Assembly: GCF_024256385.1 (NCBI RefSeq)
Contig: NZ_JAMLFW010000002.1
Location: forward strand, 2,046,001 to 2,110,000
Source: Anatilimnocola floriformis
Lineage (GTDB): Bacteria > Planctomycetota > Planctomycetia > Pirellulales > Pirellulaceae
Length of the DNA: 64,000 nt
Direction: 5' to 3'
Under the pieces are notes generated by a model. That model was not told the DNA's origin and did no database searches. It worked only from the letters and a program-made list of their open reading frames with translations. Positions 26,499-34,972 of the stretch are shown in pieces (position 1 is the first letter of the stretch; every line of letters starts with the position of its first letter). The position numbers and the translations under genes were made by a program.

Positions 26499-28415
26499 AT
26501 GTCGCACCAGTCGGCTTTGATCGCTTCGGACATCAACGAATACCTCGCTCAACATGAGCGCAAGGAGATTTTGCGCTTCATCACCTGCGGATCGGTTGAT
26601 GACGGCAAGAGCACGCTCATCGGCCGGTTGTTCTACGAAGCCAAGATGATCTACGAAGATCAACTCTCGGCGATCACCAAGGACTCGGCCCGCTACGGCA
26701 CGACCGGCGGTGAGCCAGACCTGGCTCTCTTCACCGATGGTTTGCAGGAAGAACGCGAGCAGGGAATCACGATCGACGTCGCCTATCGGTATTTCTCCAC
26801 CGACAAACGCAAATTCATCATCGCCGATACACCGGGGCACAAGCAGTACACTCGCAACATGGCGACCGGCGCCTCGACGGCGGACCTGGCCATTATTTTG
26901 ATCGACGCTCGCCACGGCGTGCTGGAGCAGACCAAGCGGCACTCGTTCATCGTGTCGTTGCTCGGTATCAAGCACATCGTTGTCGCCATCAATAAGATGG
27001 ACATCGTCGACTATAAGCAAGAAGTCTTCGAAAAAATCAAAGCCGATTACACCGAGTTCGCATCGCGGCTTGATTTGCCGCACGTTCACTTCATGCCGAT
27101 CAGCGCGCTGAAAGGCGAGAACGTCGTCGAGCCGAGCAAGTTCATGCCGTGGTACCAGGGCCAGCCCCTCATGCCGTTGCTCGAGACGGTTTATATCGGT
27201 TCCGATCGCAACCTCGAAGATCTCCGTCTGCCGGTGCAACTTGTGCTGCGGCCGAATCTCGATTTCCGCGGTTTCAGCGGCACGATTGCGTCGGGCATCC
27301 TCCGCAAGGGTGACGAAATCATGACGCTGCCGTCGCGCAAGACGAGTCGCGTGAAGAGCATCGTCACGTACGACGGCGAACTCAACGAAGCCTTTGCCCC
27401 GCAGTCGATCACCGTCACGCTCGAAGACGAAATCGACTCGAGCCGCGGCGACATGTTGGTCCGACCCGGCAATGTGCCGCGCGTCGACAACAAATTCGAA
27501 GCCATGGTCGTGTGGATGTCGGAAGGGGCGATGGTTCCCGGCAAGCAGTACCTCTTCAAACAAACGTCGCGCGTGGTCCCCGGCATGGTCGGCACGTTGC
27601 GCTACAAGGTCGATGTCAACACGCTCCACCGCCAAGATGCGCCGACACTTGAGCTCAACGAAATCGGCCGTTGCCAGATCACGCTCTCGCAGCCGATCTG
27701 CTTCGACGCTTACAAACGCAACCGCTCGACCGGTTCGTTCATCGTCATCGATCGTCTGACCAACGCAACCGTCGCAGCAGGGATGATTCTCGATCGCTCG
27801 GGCGATGGCCACAAAGACCATTGGGACGACGAACCAGCTTCGACTCACCTACATGCCGAGAAGAGCAAGGTAACGGAAACTGAACGGGCCAATCGCCTCG
27901 GCCAAAAACCGGCCACCGTGCTGCTCACTGGTTTGACCGGCGCCGGCAAGACGACGATCGCTTACGCCCTCGAACGTCGCTTGTTCGACGAAGGCCGTTC
28001 CGCCGTCGTCCTCGACGGCCAAAACATGCGCCGCGGCATTAGCAAGGACCTCGGTTTCACGGCCAGCGAACGAAGTGAAAATCTCCGCCGCAGCAGCGAA
28101 GTGGCCAAGCTCTTCAACGAATCCGGTGTGATCGTCCTCGCCGCGTTCCTCGCGCCCGAAGAAGCCATCCGCACCAAGGTTGGCGATGCCATCGGCCGCG
28201 ACAAGTTCATCGTGGTCCATCTCGATGCCCCGCTCGAAGTCTGTCGCCAACGCGACACTGAAGGTCACTACGCTCTCGCCGACAAGGGCGAAGTCACGCT
28301 ACCGAACTACGAACCGCCGGTGAAGCCGGATCTGAAGCTAGCGACCGACAAACTGAAGGTCAGCGAATGCGTCGAGAAAATTATGGAGTTGCTGCAAACC
28401 AAAGGATTTATCTAA
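26499..28415 (+). CDS. cysNC: Bifunctional sulfate adenylyltransferase subunit 1/adenylylsulfate kinase
   Basis: A 638-residue fusion protein. The N-terminal CysN part (about 1-435) is a GTPase that drives ATP sulfurylase: Walker [11 protein letters not shown] (30-39), DTPGH (110-114) and NKMD (165-168). The C-terminal CysC part (about 468-638) is APS kinase, with P-loop GLTGAGKTT near 478-486 and [19 protein letters not shown] and [17 protein letters not shown] motifs, making PAPS from APS. Length and order match known CysNC fusions. With cysD it covers sulfate activation up to PAPS; in an organism with many sulfatases this may also serve sulfotransferases, which is inference. Confidence 0.97.
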   Translation: MSHQSALIASDINEYLAQHERKEILRFITCGSVDDGKSTLIGRLFYEAKMIYEDQLSAITKDSARYGTTGGEPDLALFTDGLQEEREQGITIDVAYRYFSTDKRKFIIADTPGHKQYTRNMATGASTADLAIILIDARHGVLEQTKRHSFIVSLLGIKHIVVAINKMDIVDYKQEVFEKIKADYTEFASRLDLPHVHFMPISALKGENVVEPSKFMPWYQGQPLMPLLETVYIGSDRNLEDLRLPVQLVLRPNLDFRGFSGTIASGILRKGDEIMTLPSRKTSRVKSIVTYDGELNEAFAPQSITVTLEDEIDSSRGDMLVRPGNVPRVDNKFEAMVVWMSEGAMVPGKQYLFKQTSRVVPGMVGTLRYKVDVNTLHRQDAPTLELNEIGRCQITLSQPICFDAYKRNRSTGSFIVIDRLTNATVAAGMILDRSGDGHKDHWDDEPASTHLHAEKSKVTETERANRLGQKPATVLLTGLTGAGKTTIAYALERRLFDEGRSAVVLDGQNMRRGISKDLGFTASERSENLRRSSEVAKLFNESGVIVLAAFLAPEEAIRTKVGDAIGRDKFIVVHLDAPLEVCRQRDTEGHYALADKGEVTLPNYEPPVKPDLKLATDKLKVSECVEKIMELLQTKGFI

Positions 28416-28494
28416 GCGTAGAGTGGGGCGAACGGCATATTTTTGTAATGCGCCCGGACGCCGATCAGGACAACTTTGCTAAGGAGAGCTGGTG

Positions 28495-29226
28495 ATGTCC
28501 CAAGATGCTATTCGCGCAGTCCTTTTTCTTTTGGCGACGCTACTTGTAGCGGCTGAATTGCCCATTGCGGCCGCCACGCCTCCACGTCCGCAACCGGTTC
28601 TTCCGGCAGCACCCGCCGAACCGCTGAACCCAGAAGATACTTCGCTCAAGAAAGTTGCGACAATCAATTGGCAGGTGGGCGGCCACCGTGTCACAGGTCG
28701 AAATAGCGGGATCGTGCAGGCCGTTAATATTCGTGAGTTGCCGCCCCCAGAGCCATCCCCCTTCCCGCGGCCAGCACCTACGAAGTACCAGCTATTTTCC
28801 AAGAAGTTCGATGATCCTGATCTGCTGCGATACAGCAATGGATACGCTTCGGTTGTCGATGAGCAGGTTTTCTCGGACCTCAGAACCGGCAGCGCGCACT
28901 CAGCTAACGAACTCGGCACCAAAGGTTGCGTGATTGGTCGTGTGAAGTTGAAGGAGTTCGACTCGACTGAAGTTGCTCGTTTCCTGCTGAACTCCAGCAT
29001 TATTCAAGCCCACATCCATTTGGAATGCACCGCTGTTGGCAACCACTACAAAGGGGATTCCGGCGACTGGTACGCGCTGCACGGTGAAGCCGCCTTCATG
29101 ACAATGGAGCGGTATGTCAGCAAGTTCGACTTTGGAGTGCATGTGGCGCCAGAAGGAGAAATCCGATTGATCAACTATCGCGATGTCGGCCGGCCCGTGC
29201 CCAAGGACGCGCCGGAACAGAAGTAA
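28495..29226 (+). CDS. Secreted protein of unknown function
   Basis: A 243-residue exported protein that I do not recognise. The signal peptide covers about residues 1-23 and a Pro-rich stretch follows (about 25-95). The rest is soluble, with motifs such as SSIIQAHIHLECTAVGNH and GDSGDWYALHGEAAF. No catalytic signature is visible. The ATG at 28495 is selected because AAGGAG lies 8 bases upstream. It starts 79 bases after cysNC in the same direction, but the gap and the poor relation of the products suggest its own promoter. Confidence 0.7.
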   Translation: MSQDAIRAVLFLLATLLVAAELPIAAATPPRPQPVLPAAPAEPLNPEDTSLKKVATINWQVGGHRVTGRNSGIVQAVNIRELPPPEPSPFPRPAPTKYQLFSKKFDDPDLLRYSNGYASVVDEQVFSDLRTGSAHSANELGTKGCVIGRVKLKEFDSTEVARFLLNSSIIQAHIHLECTAVGNHYKGDSGDWYALHGEAAFMTMERYVSKFDFGVHVAPEGEIRLINYRDVGRPVPKDAPEQK

Positions 29227-29253
29227 TCTCCGAGTCCGAGTTATCAGCGCCTC

Positions 29254-30351
29254 TTAAATCAGCGACAGCGGATTCTCCCGCGTCTTCAGCGGCAAACTCA
29301 CCGGCGCTTTGACACGGTGCGATTCAAACACCGCGCTGATCATTTCGATCGTCGTGCGCCCTTCGTACATGCTGCATTCGGGATGGCGGTCTTCTTCGAT
29401 CGCTTGCAGCAGATCGACGACGGCCATGATGTTGCCGGCATCGAGGCCGCCGTCGGTCATCGTTTCGGCGACGCCGACGCCTTGCGACGTGATGGGTTGC
29501 CACTCGACTTTGCTGCGGCCGGGGGACCAGGCGGGATCGGCGAGGAAACTCGCACTCGGCAGCGAACCGGTCAGGATTTCGACGACGCCCTTGCTGCCGT
29601 AGATCTGCAGGCCGAAGCGGTTGCCGAGGGCGTCGCGCTGGCTGGCGAAGTAGGCCTTCGCGCCGCTGTCGAGGCCGTAGATCGCCGAGACGCTGTCGCC
29701 GGCGAGCGGGCCGATTCCTTCGTTGCCCGGTTTGACGTGTTCCTTGCCGACCGGTTGGCCACCTTCCTCGACGCGGGCAAAGCACCACTTCGGATCGCCG
29801 CCGAAGTAATGGATGAGATTGAACACATGGCTGCCGAGGACCCACAGATCTTCGCCGCCACCGCGTTTGTCTTCCTTGCCGCGGCCGCGAAGTTCGAGCA
29901 GAGTGCCGAGCTTGCCGTCGTCGATCAGGTCCTTAATGACCTGCAGCTTCGGGCTGTACCGCGTTTGATGCGCGAGGGCCAATTTCACATCGGCCTTCTC
30001 GCAAGCCTTGATGATCTCATCGGCCTCGGCAGGCGTGCGGCAGAACGGCTTCTCCATATACATGTGCGCGCCGATCGCCGCAGCGGCGAGGCACATGTCG
30101 CGATGCTGATCAAGCCAGCGAGGGCAAATGGCAACAATGTCGGGCTTCACTTCCGTCAGCATGGTGCGGTAATCGGCAAACGTCTTCGGCGCTTTCAGCC
30201 GCTTCGCTGCAGCTTCGAGCCCCTTCTCGTCGGCATCGGCCACGGCGACGATTTCGGTCTGTGGCACTTTGAACCACACCGTGTCGACGCCGTGCCCCCA
30301 ATTTCCTTTGCCCGTGTGCCCGATCACCGCGACGCGATACGTTTTCGCCAT
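29254..30351 (-). CDS. Gfo/Idh/MocA family oxidoreductase
   Basis: A 365-residue NAD(P)-dependent oxidoreductase of the sugar/inositol dehydrogenase superfamily. The N-terminal Rossmann fold shows a glycine-rich GHTGKGNWGHG (11-21) and IVAVADADEKGLEAAAK. The conserved EKP motif is at 100-102 (YMEKPFCRT), followed by ALAHQTRYSP at about 127-136 where a conserved substrate-binding helix lies. The C-terminal domain is complete. Usual substrates are sugars, inositols or related polyols; no substrate can be inferred here. It is divergent from the acyl-CoA dehydrogenase-like gene, with 76 bases between the two starts. Confidence 0.92.
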   Translation of the reverse strand: MAKTYRVAVIGHTGKGNWGHGVDTVWFKVPQTEIVAVADADEKGLEAAAKRLKAPKTFADYRTMLTEVKPDIVAICPRWLDQHRDMCLAAAAIGAHMYMEKPFCRTPAEADEIIKACEKADVKLALAHQTRYSPKLQVIKDLIDDGKLGTLLELRGRGKEDKRGGGEDLWVLGSHVFNLIHYFGGDPKWCFARVEEGGQPVGKEHVKPGNEGIGPLAGDSVSAIYGLDSGAKAYFASQRDALGNRFGLQIYGSKGVVEILTGSLPSASFLADPAWSPGRSKVEWQPITSQGVGVAETMTDGGLDAGNIMAVVDLLQAIEEDRHPECSMYEGRTTIEMISAVFESHRVKAPVSLPLKTRENPLSLI

Positions 30352-30427
30352 AGTTCACCTGAAAGTGCGAGAGGCTGTGTCAACGCAGCCGAGACAACGC
30401 AGGCAGCATAATGTTACAACTGGCGAA

Positions 30428-31990
30428 ATGAAACGAGATGCAGCCAACTACTCAGCCGATCGGAGCCCGGTTTATCGAATGCTGTGGGGCCCCGTCGAAG
30501 CAGAGCAGCAAGAACTGTTTGCGCCGACGGTGGACGCCGTGCCGCAGCACATCCAGGAAGTAATGGACCGCTCGAGTGAAACGCTTCTCACGTTCCGCGC
30601 GAATGACCAATTGCGTGGCGCCGATGGAAAACACAGCCAACAAGTTATCTCGGCGTTGGGTCTGGCGCGGTACTGGGGTTTGCTCGTCGAACGCGAATTC
30701 GGCGGCAGCCAATGCGAATTGCGACACTTTTTGCCGTTCCTCACGCAAGCTGCAGTCATCGATGCACCGCTCGCCGGACTCGCCGCGGTGCACGGATGCA
30801 TTGGCGCTGTAGATCCATTGCAAGAGTTTGGCAATCGCTCGCAGGCATCGACCTACTTGCCGGATTTGGCAACCGGAACTCGGCTCTCGGCATTTGCTTC
30901 GACCGAGCCAGGCGCCGGCTCGGATCTGCGTGCAATTCAAATGACAGCAGTGAGAACGGCAGACGGCTTCGCGCTCACCGGCCGCAAAGCATTCATCACA
31001 AACCTTGCCCCTGGTCGCACGATTGGCATGCTTTGCAAGCTAGAGGGCCAGGCGGCCGTGTTTGTCTTCACGCTGCCGGATCAAGAGAACGAGCACTTTC
31101 GCTTTATTCCCAACCCACTTCATCCGCTGAAGCGCACACATAACAGCGGCATGGAGTTGAGCAACTTTCCGGTCGAGGCTGTTTCCCTGCTCGCTCCGCC
31201 GGCGGGCAAAGATGGCAGGGCGATTGTCTTTCATGGGCTGAATCGGGGTCGCGCGGCGATCTGCGCTCTTGCGGCGGGACATCTGCGCGTGATACTCGCC
31301 GGCATGATTGCTTGGGCCAAGCAGCGATCGGTGCAAGGAAGAATGTTGGCTGACCTCGAACTGATTCAAGCACGCTGCGGACAAATCGGCGCGCTCATCG
31401 TGGGTTGCGATGCTATGGCGCAGTGGTGCGGCAGTTTGCTCGATGCTGGTTATCGTGGTGAGCTGGAGTGCATCATCGCGAAGGTCTTCGCCAGCGAAGC
31501 TGTGAAACACGCTGCTTTTAACCTGGCCTTGCCGACGCATGGCGGAAGATTTTTTTTGCAAGGTCACGCATCCGGTGACATGGCGTATGACTATCTCGCG
31601 CCGTGCATTTACGAGGGAGAGAATGATCTGCTGCGACTTGCGCTGGTTCACAATCTGGCGAAGTCGCCGCCGCGAAACTTCGGCCGCGCGGGCCGGCTCA
31701 GGATAATTCGCGAACAACTCAAGGCTGGAAAGTTGCGGCAGCCGGAGATGATCGCCGTCAGTCGGCGGATTGAATCGATTGTCGTTTCGACGGTGGCACA
31801 ATCAGCGCTGGCAGCACAACCAGTCGAACTGCGGCCTGCTTATCACTTGCTACACAAGCTGCTCTTCAGCAATTCTTTTTCGGCAGACCATGCTGCTGAA
31901 GAAATCGACCTCGGCCGCCAAGTCATCGAGCATGATCTCTTCCGTCTCGGCGATGCGCCTGCCTTTGCCGATCCGTTGTGTCGCGAATAA
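30428..31990 (+). CDS. Acyl-CoA dehydrogenase family protein
   Basis: A 520-residue flavoprotein of the acyl-CoA dehydrogenase fold. The FAD-binding motif SAFASTEPGAGSDLRAIQ (about 150-167) and the acid/base region YEGENDLLRLAL near residue 400, which corresponds to the YEGTNEI helix of acyl-CoA dehydrogenases, are visible. The glutamate in that helix is the usual catalytic base in many members. The N-terminal domain includes LGLARYWGLLVEREFGGS. The C-terminal 100 residues form an extra helical part seen in longer FadE-like enzymes. The ATG at 30428 is preferred to earlier in-frame starts that overlap the divergent gene. No electron-transfer flavoprotein or beta-oxidation genes are adjacent. 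Confidence 0.85.
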   Translation: MKRDAANYSADRSPVYRMLWGPVEAEQQELFAPTVDAVPQHIQEVMDRSSETLLTFRANDQLRGADGKHSQQVISALGLARYWGLLVEREFGGSQCELRHFLPFLTQAAVIDAPLAGLAAVHGCIGAVDPLQEFGNRSQASTYLPDLATGTRLSAFASTEPGAGSDLRAIQMTAVRTADGFALTGRKAFITNLAPGRTIGMLCKLEGQAAVFVFTLPDQENEHFRFIPNPLHPLKRTHNSGMELSNFPVEAVSLLAPPAGKDGRAIVFHGLNRGRAAICALAAGHLRVILAGMIAWAKQRSVQGRMLADLELIQARCGQIGALIVGCDAMAQWCGSLLDAGYRGELECIIAKVFASEAVKHAAFNLALPTHGGRFFLQGHASGDMAYDYLAPCIYEGENDLLRLALVHNLAKSPPRNFGRAGRLRIIREQLKAGKLRQPEMIAVSRRIESIVVSTVAQSALAAQPVELRPAYHLLHKLLFSNSFSADHAAEEIDLGRQVIEHDLFRLGDAPAFADPLCRE

Positions 31991-32119
31991 TCCGCACCGG
32001 CGGTGAATTTTGCTCACCTGTCGCAATTTCGCAACGTAGAGTTGCCCATCACCGTGAGATGCTGCGCGCAAACGTTCTGCGCTCGGCCTCTCACAACTAA
32101 GTGATGCGGAATCTGCGGC

Positions 32120-32986
32120 ATGATCGTCATCGTCGGTTTTATCATCGTTATCGGTTGCGTTCTCGGCGGCTTTTCCATGGCCGGTGGGCACGTCGGTGCG
32201 CTGTGGCATCCGTCCGAAGTCGTGACCATCGGTGGTGCGGCCCTCGGCGCTCTCGTCGTGATGTCGCCCAAGAAGGTGCTCATCGACCTTGTGAAGGGCT
32301 GCATCGCGTCGCTCAAGGGAAGCCCCTTCGGGAAGAAATCCTACGAAGAGCTGTTCTGTTCGATGTATGAGGTGTTTCGCCTCGTACGCCGCAATGGTTT
32401 GCTTACGCTCGAGTCGCATCTCGCCGATCTGCATCACAGCAGCATCTTTAGCAAATACAAACTCATCTCGCACAACCATCACGTCAGTGAGTTTATTGTC
32501 GGTGCGTTTGCGCCGGTGATGGACGGCAGCGCGACGCCCGAGCGTCTCGCGCAGATGATGGACATGCAACTCGCGAAGATGGAAGAAGAACATCATTACC
32601 CGATCAGCGTGCTGCAGAAGACGGCGGACGGTTTGCCGGGGTTCGGAATCGTGGCGGCGGTGCTCGGTATCGTGATCACGATGGGTCACATCAACGGCCC
32701 AGTGGAAGAGATTGGTCACAAGGTGGGTGCGGCCCTCGTCGGTACGTTCCTCGGGATTTTGCTTTCGTACGGCTTCTTTGCGCCGATGGTGACGAAGCTC
32801 GAATTCATGGGTCACGAAGAACTCGCGTTCTTCAAAACGATCGCCGCGCTCGTGCAAGGATTTGTGAGCGATCTGCCGCCGAAGGTTTGTATGGAAATGG
32901 CTCGTCGTGGTTTGGGCGCCGAAGTGAAGCCGACCGCGGAGCAGATGGAAGCGCTGCTGAAGTCAGTGGAACAAGCAGGCGGGTAG
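32120..32986 (+). CDS. motA: Flagellar motor stator protein MotA
   Basis: A 288-residue inner-membrane protein, the proton- or sodium-conducting stator subunit A. Four membrane helices are visible: about 1-20 (MIVIVGFIIVIGCVLGGFSM), 30-52, 170-192 and 205-228. The cytoplasmic loop between helices 2 and 3 holds the conserved charged residues. Family motifs include GFGIVAAVLGIVITMGHI and GAALVGTFLGILLSYGFFAP. It starts with ATG at 32120. The motB gene follows after 112 bases that hold a long inverted repeat. No other flagellar genes lie in the window. Confidence 0.95.
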   Translation: MIVIVGFIIVIGCVLGGFSMAGGHVGALWHPSEVVTIGGAALGALVVMSPKKVLIDLVKGCIASLKGSPFGKKSYEELFCSMYEVFRLVRRNGLLTLESHLADLHHSSIFSKYKLISHNHHVSEFIVGAFAPVMDGSATPERLAQMMDMQLAKMEEEHHYPISVLQKTADGLPGFGIVAAVLGIVITMGHINGPVEEIGHKVGAALVGTFLGILLSYGFFAPMVTKLEFMGHEELAFFKTIAALVQGFVSDLPPKVCMEMARRGLGAEVKPTAEQMEALLKSVEQAGG

Positions 32987-32996
32987 TTTTGAATCG

Positions 32997-33079
32997 TAGG
33001 GTGGGTCGAAGGTACTCCTGAGGCCCACCTGAACCTCGAATATGGTGGGCCTCGCGGAGTACCGCTCGACCCACCCTAC
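32997..33079. repeat. Very long inverted repeat between motA and motB
   Basis: Arms GTAGGGTGGGTCGA, GGTACTCC and GAGGCCCACC on the left pair with GGTGGGCCTC, GGAGTACC and TCGACCCACCCTAC on the right. Together about 32 base pairs form, with 1-2 base bulges. The stem closes a short loop (TGAACCTCGAATAT). The GTAGGGTGGG core is a widespread REP-like word. In an operon it could reduce or shape motB expression, which is inference. Confidence 0.75.
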
Positions 33080-33098
33080 AAAATGTGAGAACTGAACA

Positions 33099-33851
33099 AT
33101 GGCTGGTGGCGGTGGTGCATGGAAAGTTGCCTACGCGGACTTCGTGACCGCGATGATGGCGTTTTTCATGGTGATGTGGCTCGTCGGTCAAAAGGAAGAC
33201 TTGAAGGAAGCCGTCGCGCATCACTTCAATCATCCCTTTGAAGCCTTTCCAGAAGAGCCCAACGACGATGCGACCGGCGCCGGCGGCCCGCGTTCGGGTA
33301 AGGCTGGCAAAAAGCATTCTGGTTTTGCCCATCGCCTTTCGCCGACGAACAGTCCGACCGATCCCGAAGCGCGCAAACCGAAGATGCTCACTATGCGTGA
33401 AGGACAACGGACCGGCATCGGCACGTTGATTTTCTTCAATCACGCATCGACCAAGCTGAACGACGAAGCCGAAGAGCGGCTCAATCTGCTGTTGCCGCGA
33501 ATCAAAGGCATGCCGCAGAAAATCGAGATTCGAGGGCATGCTTCCCGCCGACCGTTGCCGGCTGCAAGCGAGTTCGACGATGCCTGGCAACTTTCGTATG
33601 CCCGCGCGCTGGCCACGATGAAGTATCTCGAGGAAGGTGGCGTGTCGCTGGAAAATATGCGACTAAGTCAGGGCGGTTCGTACGAGCCCTACACCACTCA
33701 GGTGAAGGAAGAGCAGAAGTACGATCCCAATGATCGCGTCGAAATCATGATGCTCAGCGAGTTCGCCAACGATTTTAAGGGGACAAGCGCGGAACGCGCG
33801 GCTGAAGCTGGCGAAGAGAAACCGCCCGCCGCTGCGCCTGCGGGACATTAG
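33099..33851 (+). CDS. motB: Flagellar motor stator protein MotB
   Basis: A 250-residue inner-membrane protein. The single membrane helix with the ion-channel aspartate D14 lies in WKVAYADFVTAMMAFFMVMW (about 8-27). The C-terminal OmpA-like peptidoglycan-binding domain (about 105-230) contains RGHASRRPLP and NDRVEIMMLSE, the family end motif. A Pro/Ser/Lys-rich linker lies between. With MotA it forms the stator that drives rotation of the flagellum. The very short N-terminus (about 7 residues before the helix) is normal for planctomycete-type MotB. Confidence 0.93.
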   Translation: MAGGGGAWKVAYADFVTAMMAFFMVMWLVGQKEDLKEAVAHHFNHPFEAFPEEPNDDATGAGGPRSGKAGKKHSGFAHRLSPTNSPTDPEARKPKMLTMREGQRTGIGTLIFFNHASTKLNDEAEERLNLLLPRIKGMPQKIEIRGHASRRPLPAASEFDDAWQLSYARALATMKYLEEGGVSLENMRLSQGGSYEPYTTQVKEEQKYDPNDRVEIMMLSEFANDFKGTSAERAAEAGEEKPPAAAPAGH

Positions 33852-33852
33852 C

Positions 33853-34083
33853 TCAGCCGAAGCCCCAATAGCGGGGCCGGAGTTGGCGATCGATCTTTTC
33901 TAGCGGCCAAAAGATCCAAGCCGCGGTGTGCCCGCCGCGACGGTAAGGGACCGCATCGCTCTGCGATGAAATGAGCGCCGTCATCGGATCGACGCAGTAC
34001 AAATAGCTACCGACGTAGGCTGCGAACAGAAGCAGCAACATCAATACGCAGGCGATGACGATGGCAGGACGAGAATTCTCCAT
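33853..34083 (-). CDS. Small membrane protein, paralogue of 59551-59835
   Basis: A 76-residue protein with one hydrophobic segment (about residues 7-28, VIACVLMLLLLFAAYVGSYL) and a polar C-terminus ending in a tryptophan/proline motif, IFWPLEKIDRQLRPRYWG. The second copy of this family at 59551-59835 carries IFWPLEQIDQQIRPEAWM in the same place, so the C-terminus is conserved. Function is unknown. Its stop codon is next to the motB stop (33851), so the two genes converge with a one-base gap. The ATG at 34083 starts directly before the hydrophobic part. Confidence 0.68.
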   Translation of the reverse strand: MENSRPAIVIACVLMLLLLFAAYVGSYLYCVDPMTALISSQSDAVPYRRGGHTAAWIFWPLEKIDRQLRPRYWGFG

Positions 34084-34151
34084 GACGGGAGAATAGCAAC
34101 GCCGCGCGGTGGGAACAAACGGTTGTTACACAAGCGATAATCGCGTAGCGG

Positions 34152-34372
34152 TTACTTCGTCATCTTCTGCAACTGACGAAACTCCAACGGATAATCGGTC
34201 AAGATCGCGTCGACACCAGCAGTTGCGCATTGCGACCAGTTTCCTTTTCCAAGCCGCTGACTTTCGCGCCAGCAATCATCGACTTTTTGCCGGCTTGGCG
34301 GATGCGGGCAATCCGCTCTGCAGTGGGGACGAAGCGGAGATAGACCCAATCGGAGTTCTTATCGGCGAGTCG
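34152..34372 (-). pseudogene. Glycerophosphodiester phosphodiesterase C-terminal remnant
   Basis: Reading on the minus strand, one frame gives NSDWVYLRFVPTAERIAR...GKKSMIAGAKVSGLEKE, and after about 34240-34252 another frame gives NWSQCATAGVDAILTDYPLEF and a stop at 34152. The second half matches the end of GDPD-family phosphodiesterases (GVDAILTDYP). The 5' end of the gene is gone: a stop codon lies at 34373-34375. The shift lies in a GGAAAAGGAAA run. This is a decayed fragment. Confidence 0.6.
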
Positions 34373-34448
34373 CTAGGAAAATTCTTGCGTTGACGAGTGC
34401 GCTGTAGAATACAATCGTCGGAAGAGTTTTTCTGGAGGAGAATGCAAG

Positions 34449-34679
34449 ATGTCATCCTTAATCACCGCTCTTGGCATCGATCGCCTGACTGCAGCCGAAC
34501 AAATGCAACTTGCCCGAGAGCTACTCGATAGCCTGGCGCCGGAAGCCGAATCGCCACCTATACCAGATAGTCAGCGTGCCGAACTGGACCGAAGAGTTGC
34601 GGCCGTCGAAACAAAGACTGCGAAACTGTCCACTTGGGCGGAAGTTGAGGCCCGTGTGCTGGCAAGGATTTCGTCGTGA
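34449..34679 (+). CDS. Addiction-module antitoxin
   Basis: A 76-residue protein of the small RelB/StbD-like unstable antitoxin class (the addiction module protein family). It is rich in Ala, Leu and Glu, with EQMQLARELLDSLAPEAESP (about 18-37), and has a C-terminal helix (SQRAELDRRVAAVETKTAK). It should bind and neutralise the toxin encoded next and repress the operon, by family knowledge. A strong GGAGGAG (34434-34440) lies 8 bases upstream of the ATG at 34449. The stop overlaps the GTG start of the toxin by 4 bases (GTGA), which couples translation. Confidence 0.85.
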   Translation: MSSLITALGIDRLTAAEQMQLARELLDSLAPEAESPPIPDSQRAELDRRVAAVETKTAKLSTWAEVEARVLARISS

Positions 34680-34966
34680 AGCCCATTGAGGTTACCGACG
34701 AGGCTGAAGAGGATTTAGCCGCGGCCGCTATTTGGTACGAAGAGCAAGCCGTTGGTTTGGGCGTGGATTTTGTCATCAAGGCTCGCGAAGCGATTCAACG
34801 GGTTGCAGTGGCGCCGCTTCTCTATCCTCGAGTACACGGCGAAACAAGACGCGCTGGAGTAAAGCGATTCCCTTACGGAGTATTCTATCGCGTCGTTGAT
34901 TTCCAAATCGTCGTGGTCGCGATCTTTCATGATCGTCTTGATCCAACGCTTTGGCAGTTGCGTTGA
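34676..34966 (+). CDS. RelE/ParE family toxin
   Basis: A 96-residue toxin of the RelE/ParE superfamily. Visible marks are VTDEAEEDLAAAAIWYEEQA at the N-terminus, the AREAIQRVAVAPLLYPRV helix and the FPYGVFYRVVDFQIVVVAIFHDRLDP beta-core that is typical of ParE-type members. ParE toxins act on DNA gyrase and RelE toxins cleave ribosome-bound mRNA; which applies cannot be decided here. It starts with GTG at 34676, overlapping the antitoxin stop. Confidence 0.87.
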   Translation: MKPIEVTDEAEEDLAAAAIWYEEQAVGLGVDFVIKAREAIQRVAVAPLLYPRVHGETRRAGVKRFPYGVFYRVVDFQIVVVAIFHDRLDPTLWQLR

Positions 34967-34972
34967 TTGCTT

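Noticed and set aside
26349-27848. 499-codon minus-strand frame opposite cysNC
   Set aside because: The plus strand encodes a clear GTPase with all G motifs. The antisense frame has no recognisable motif.
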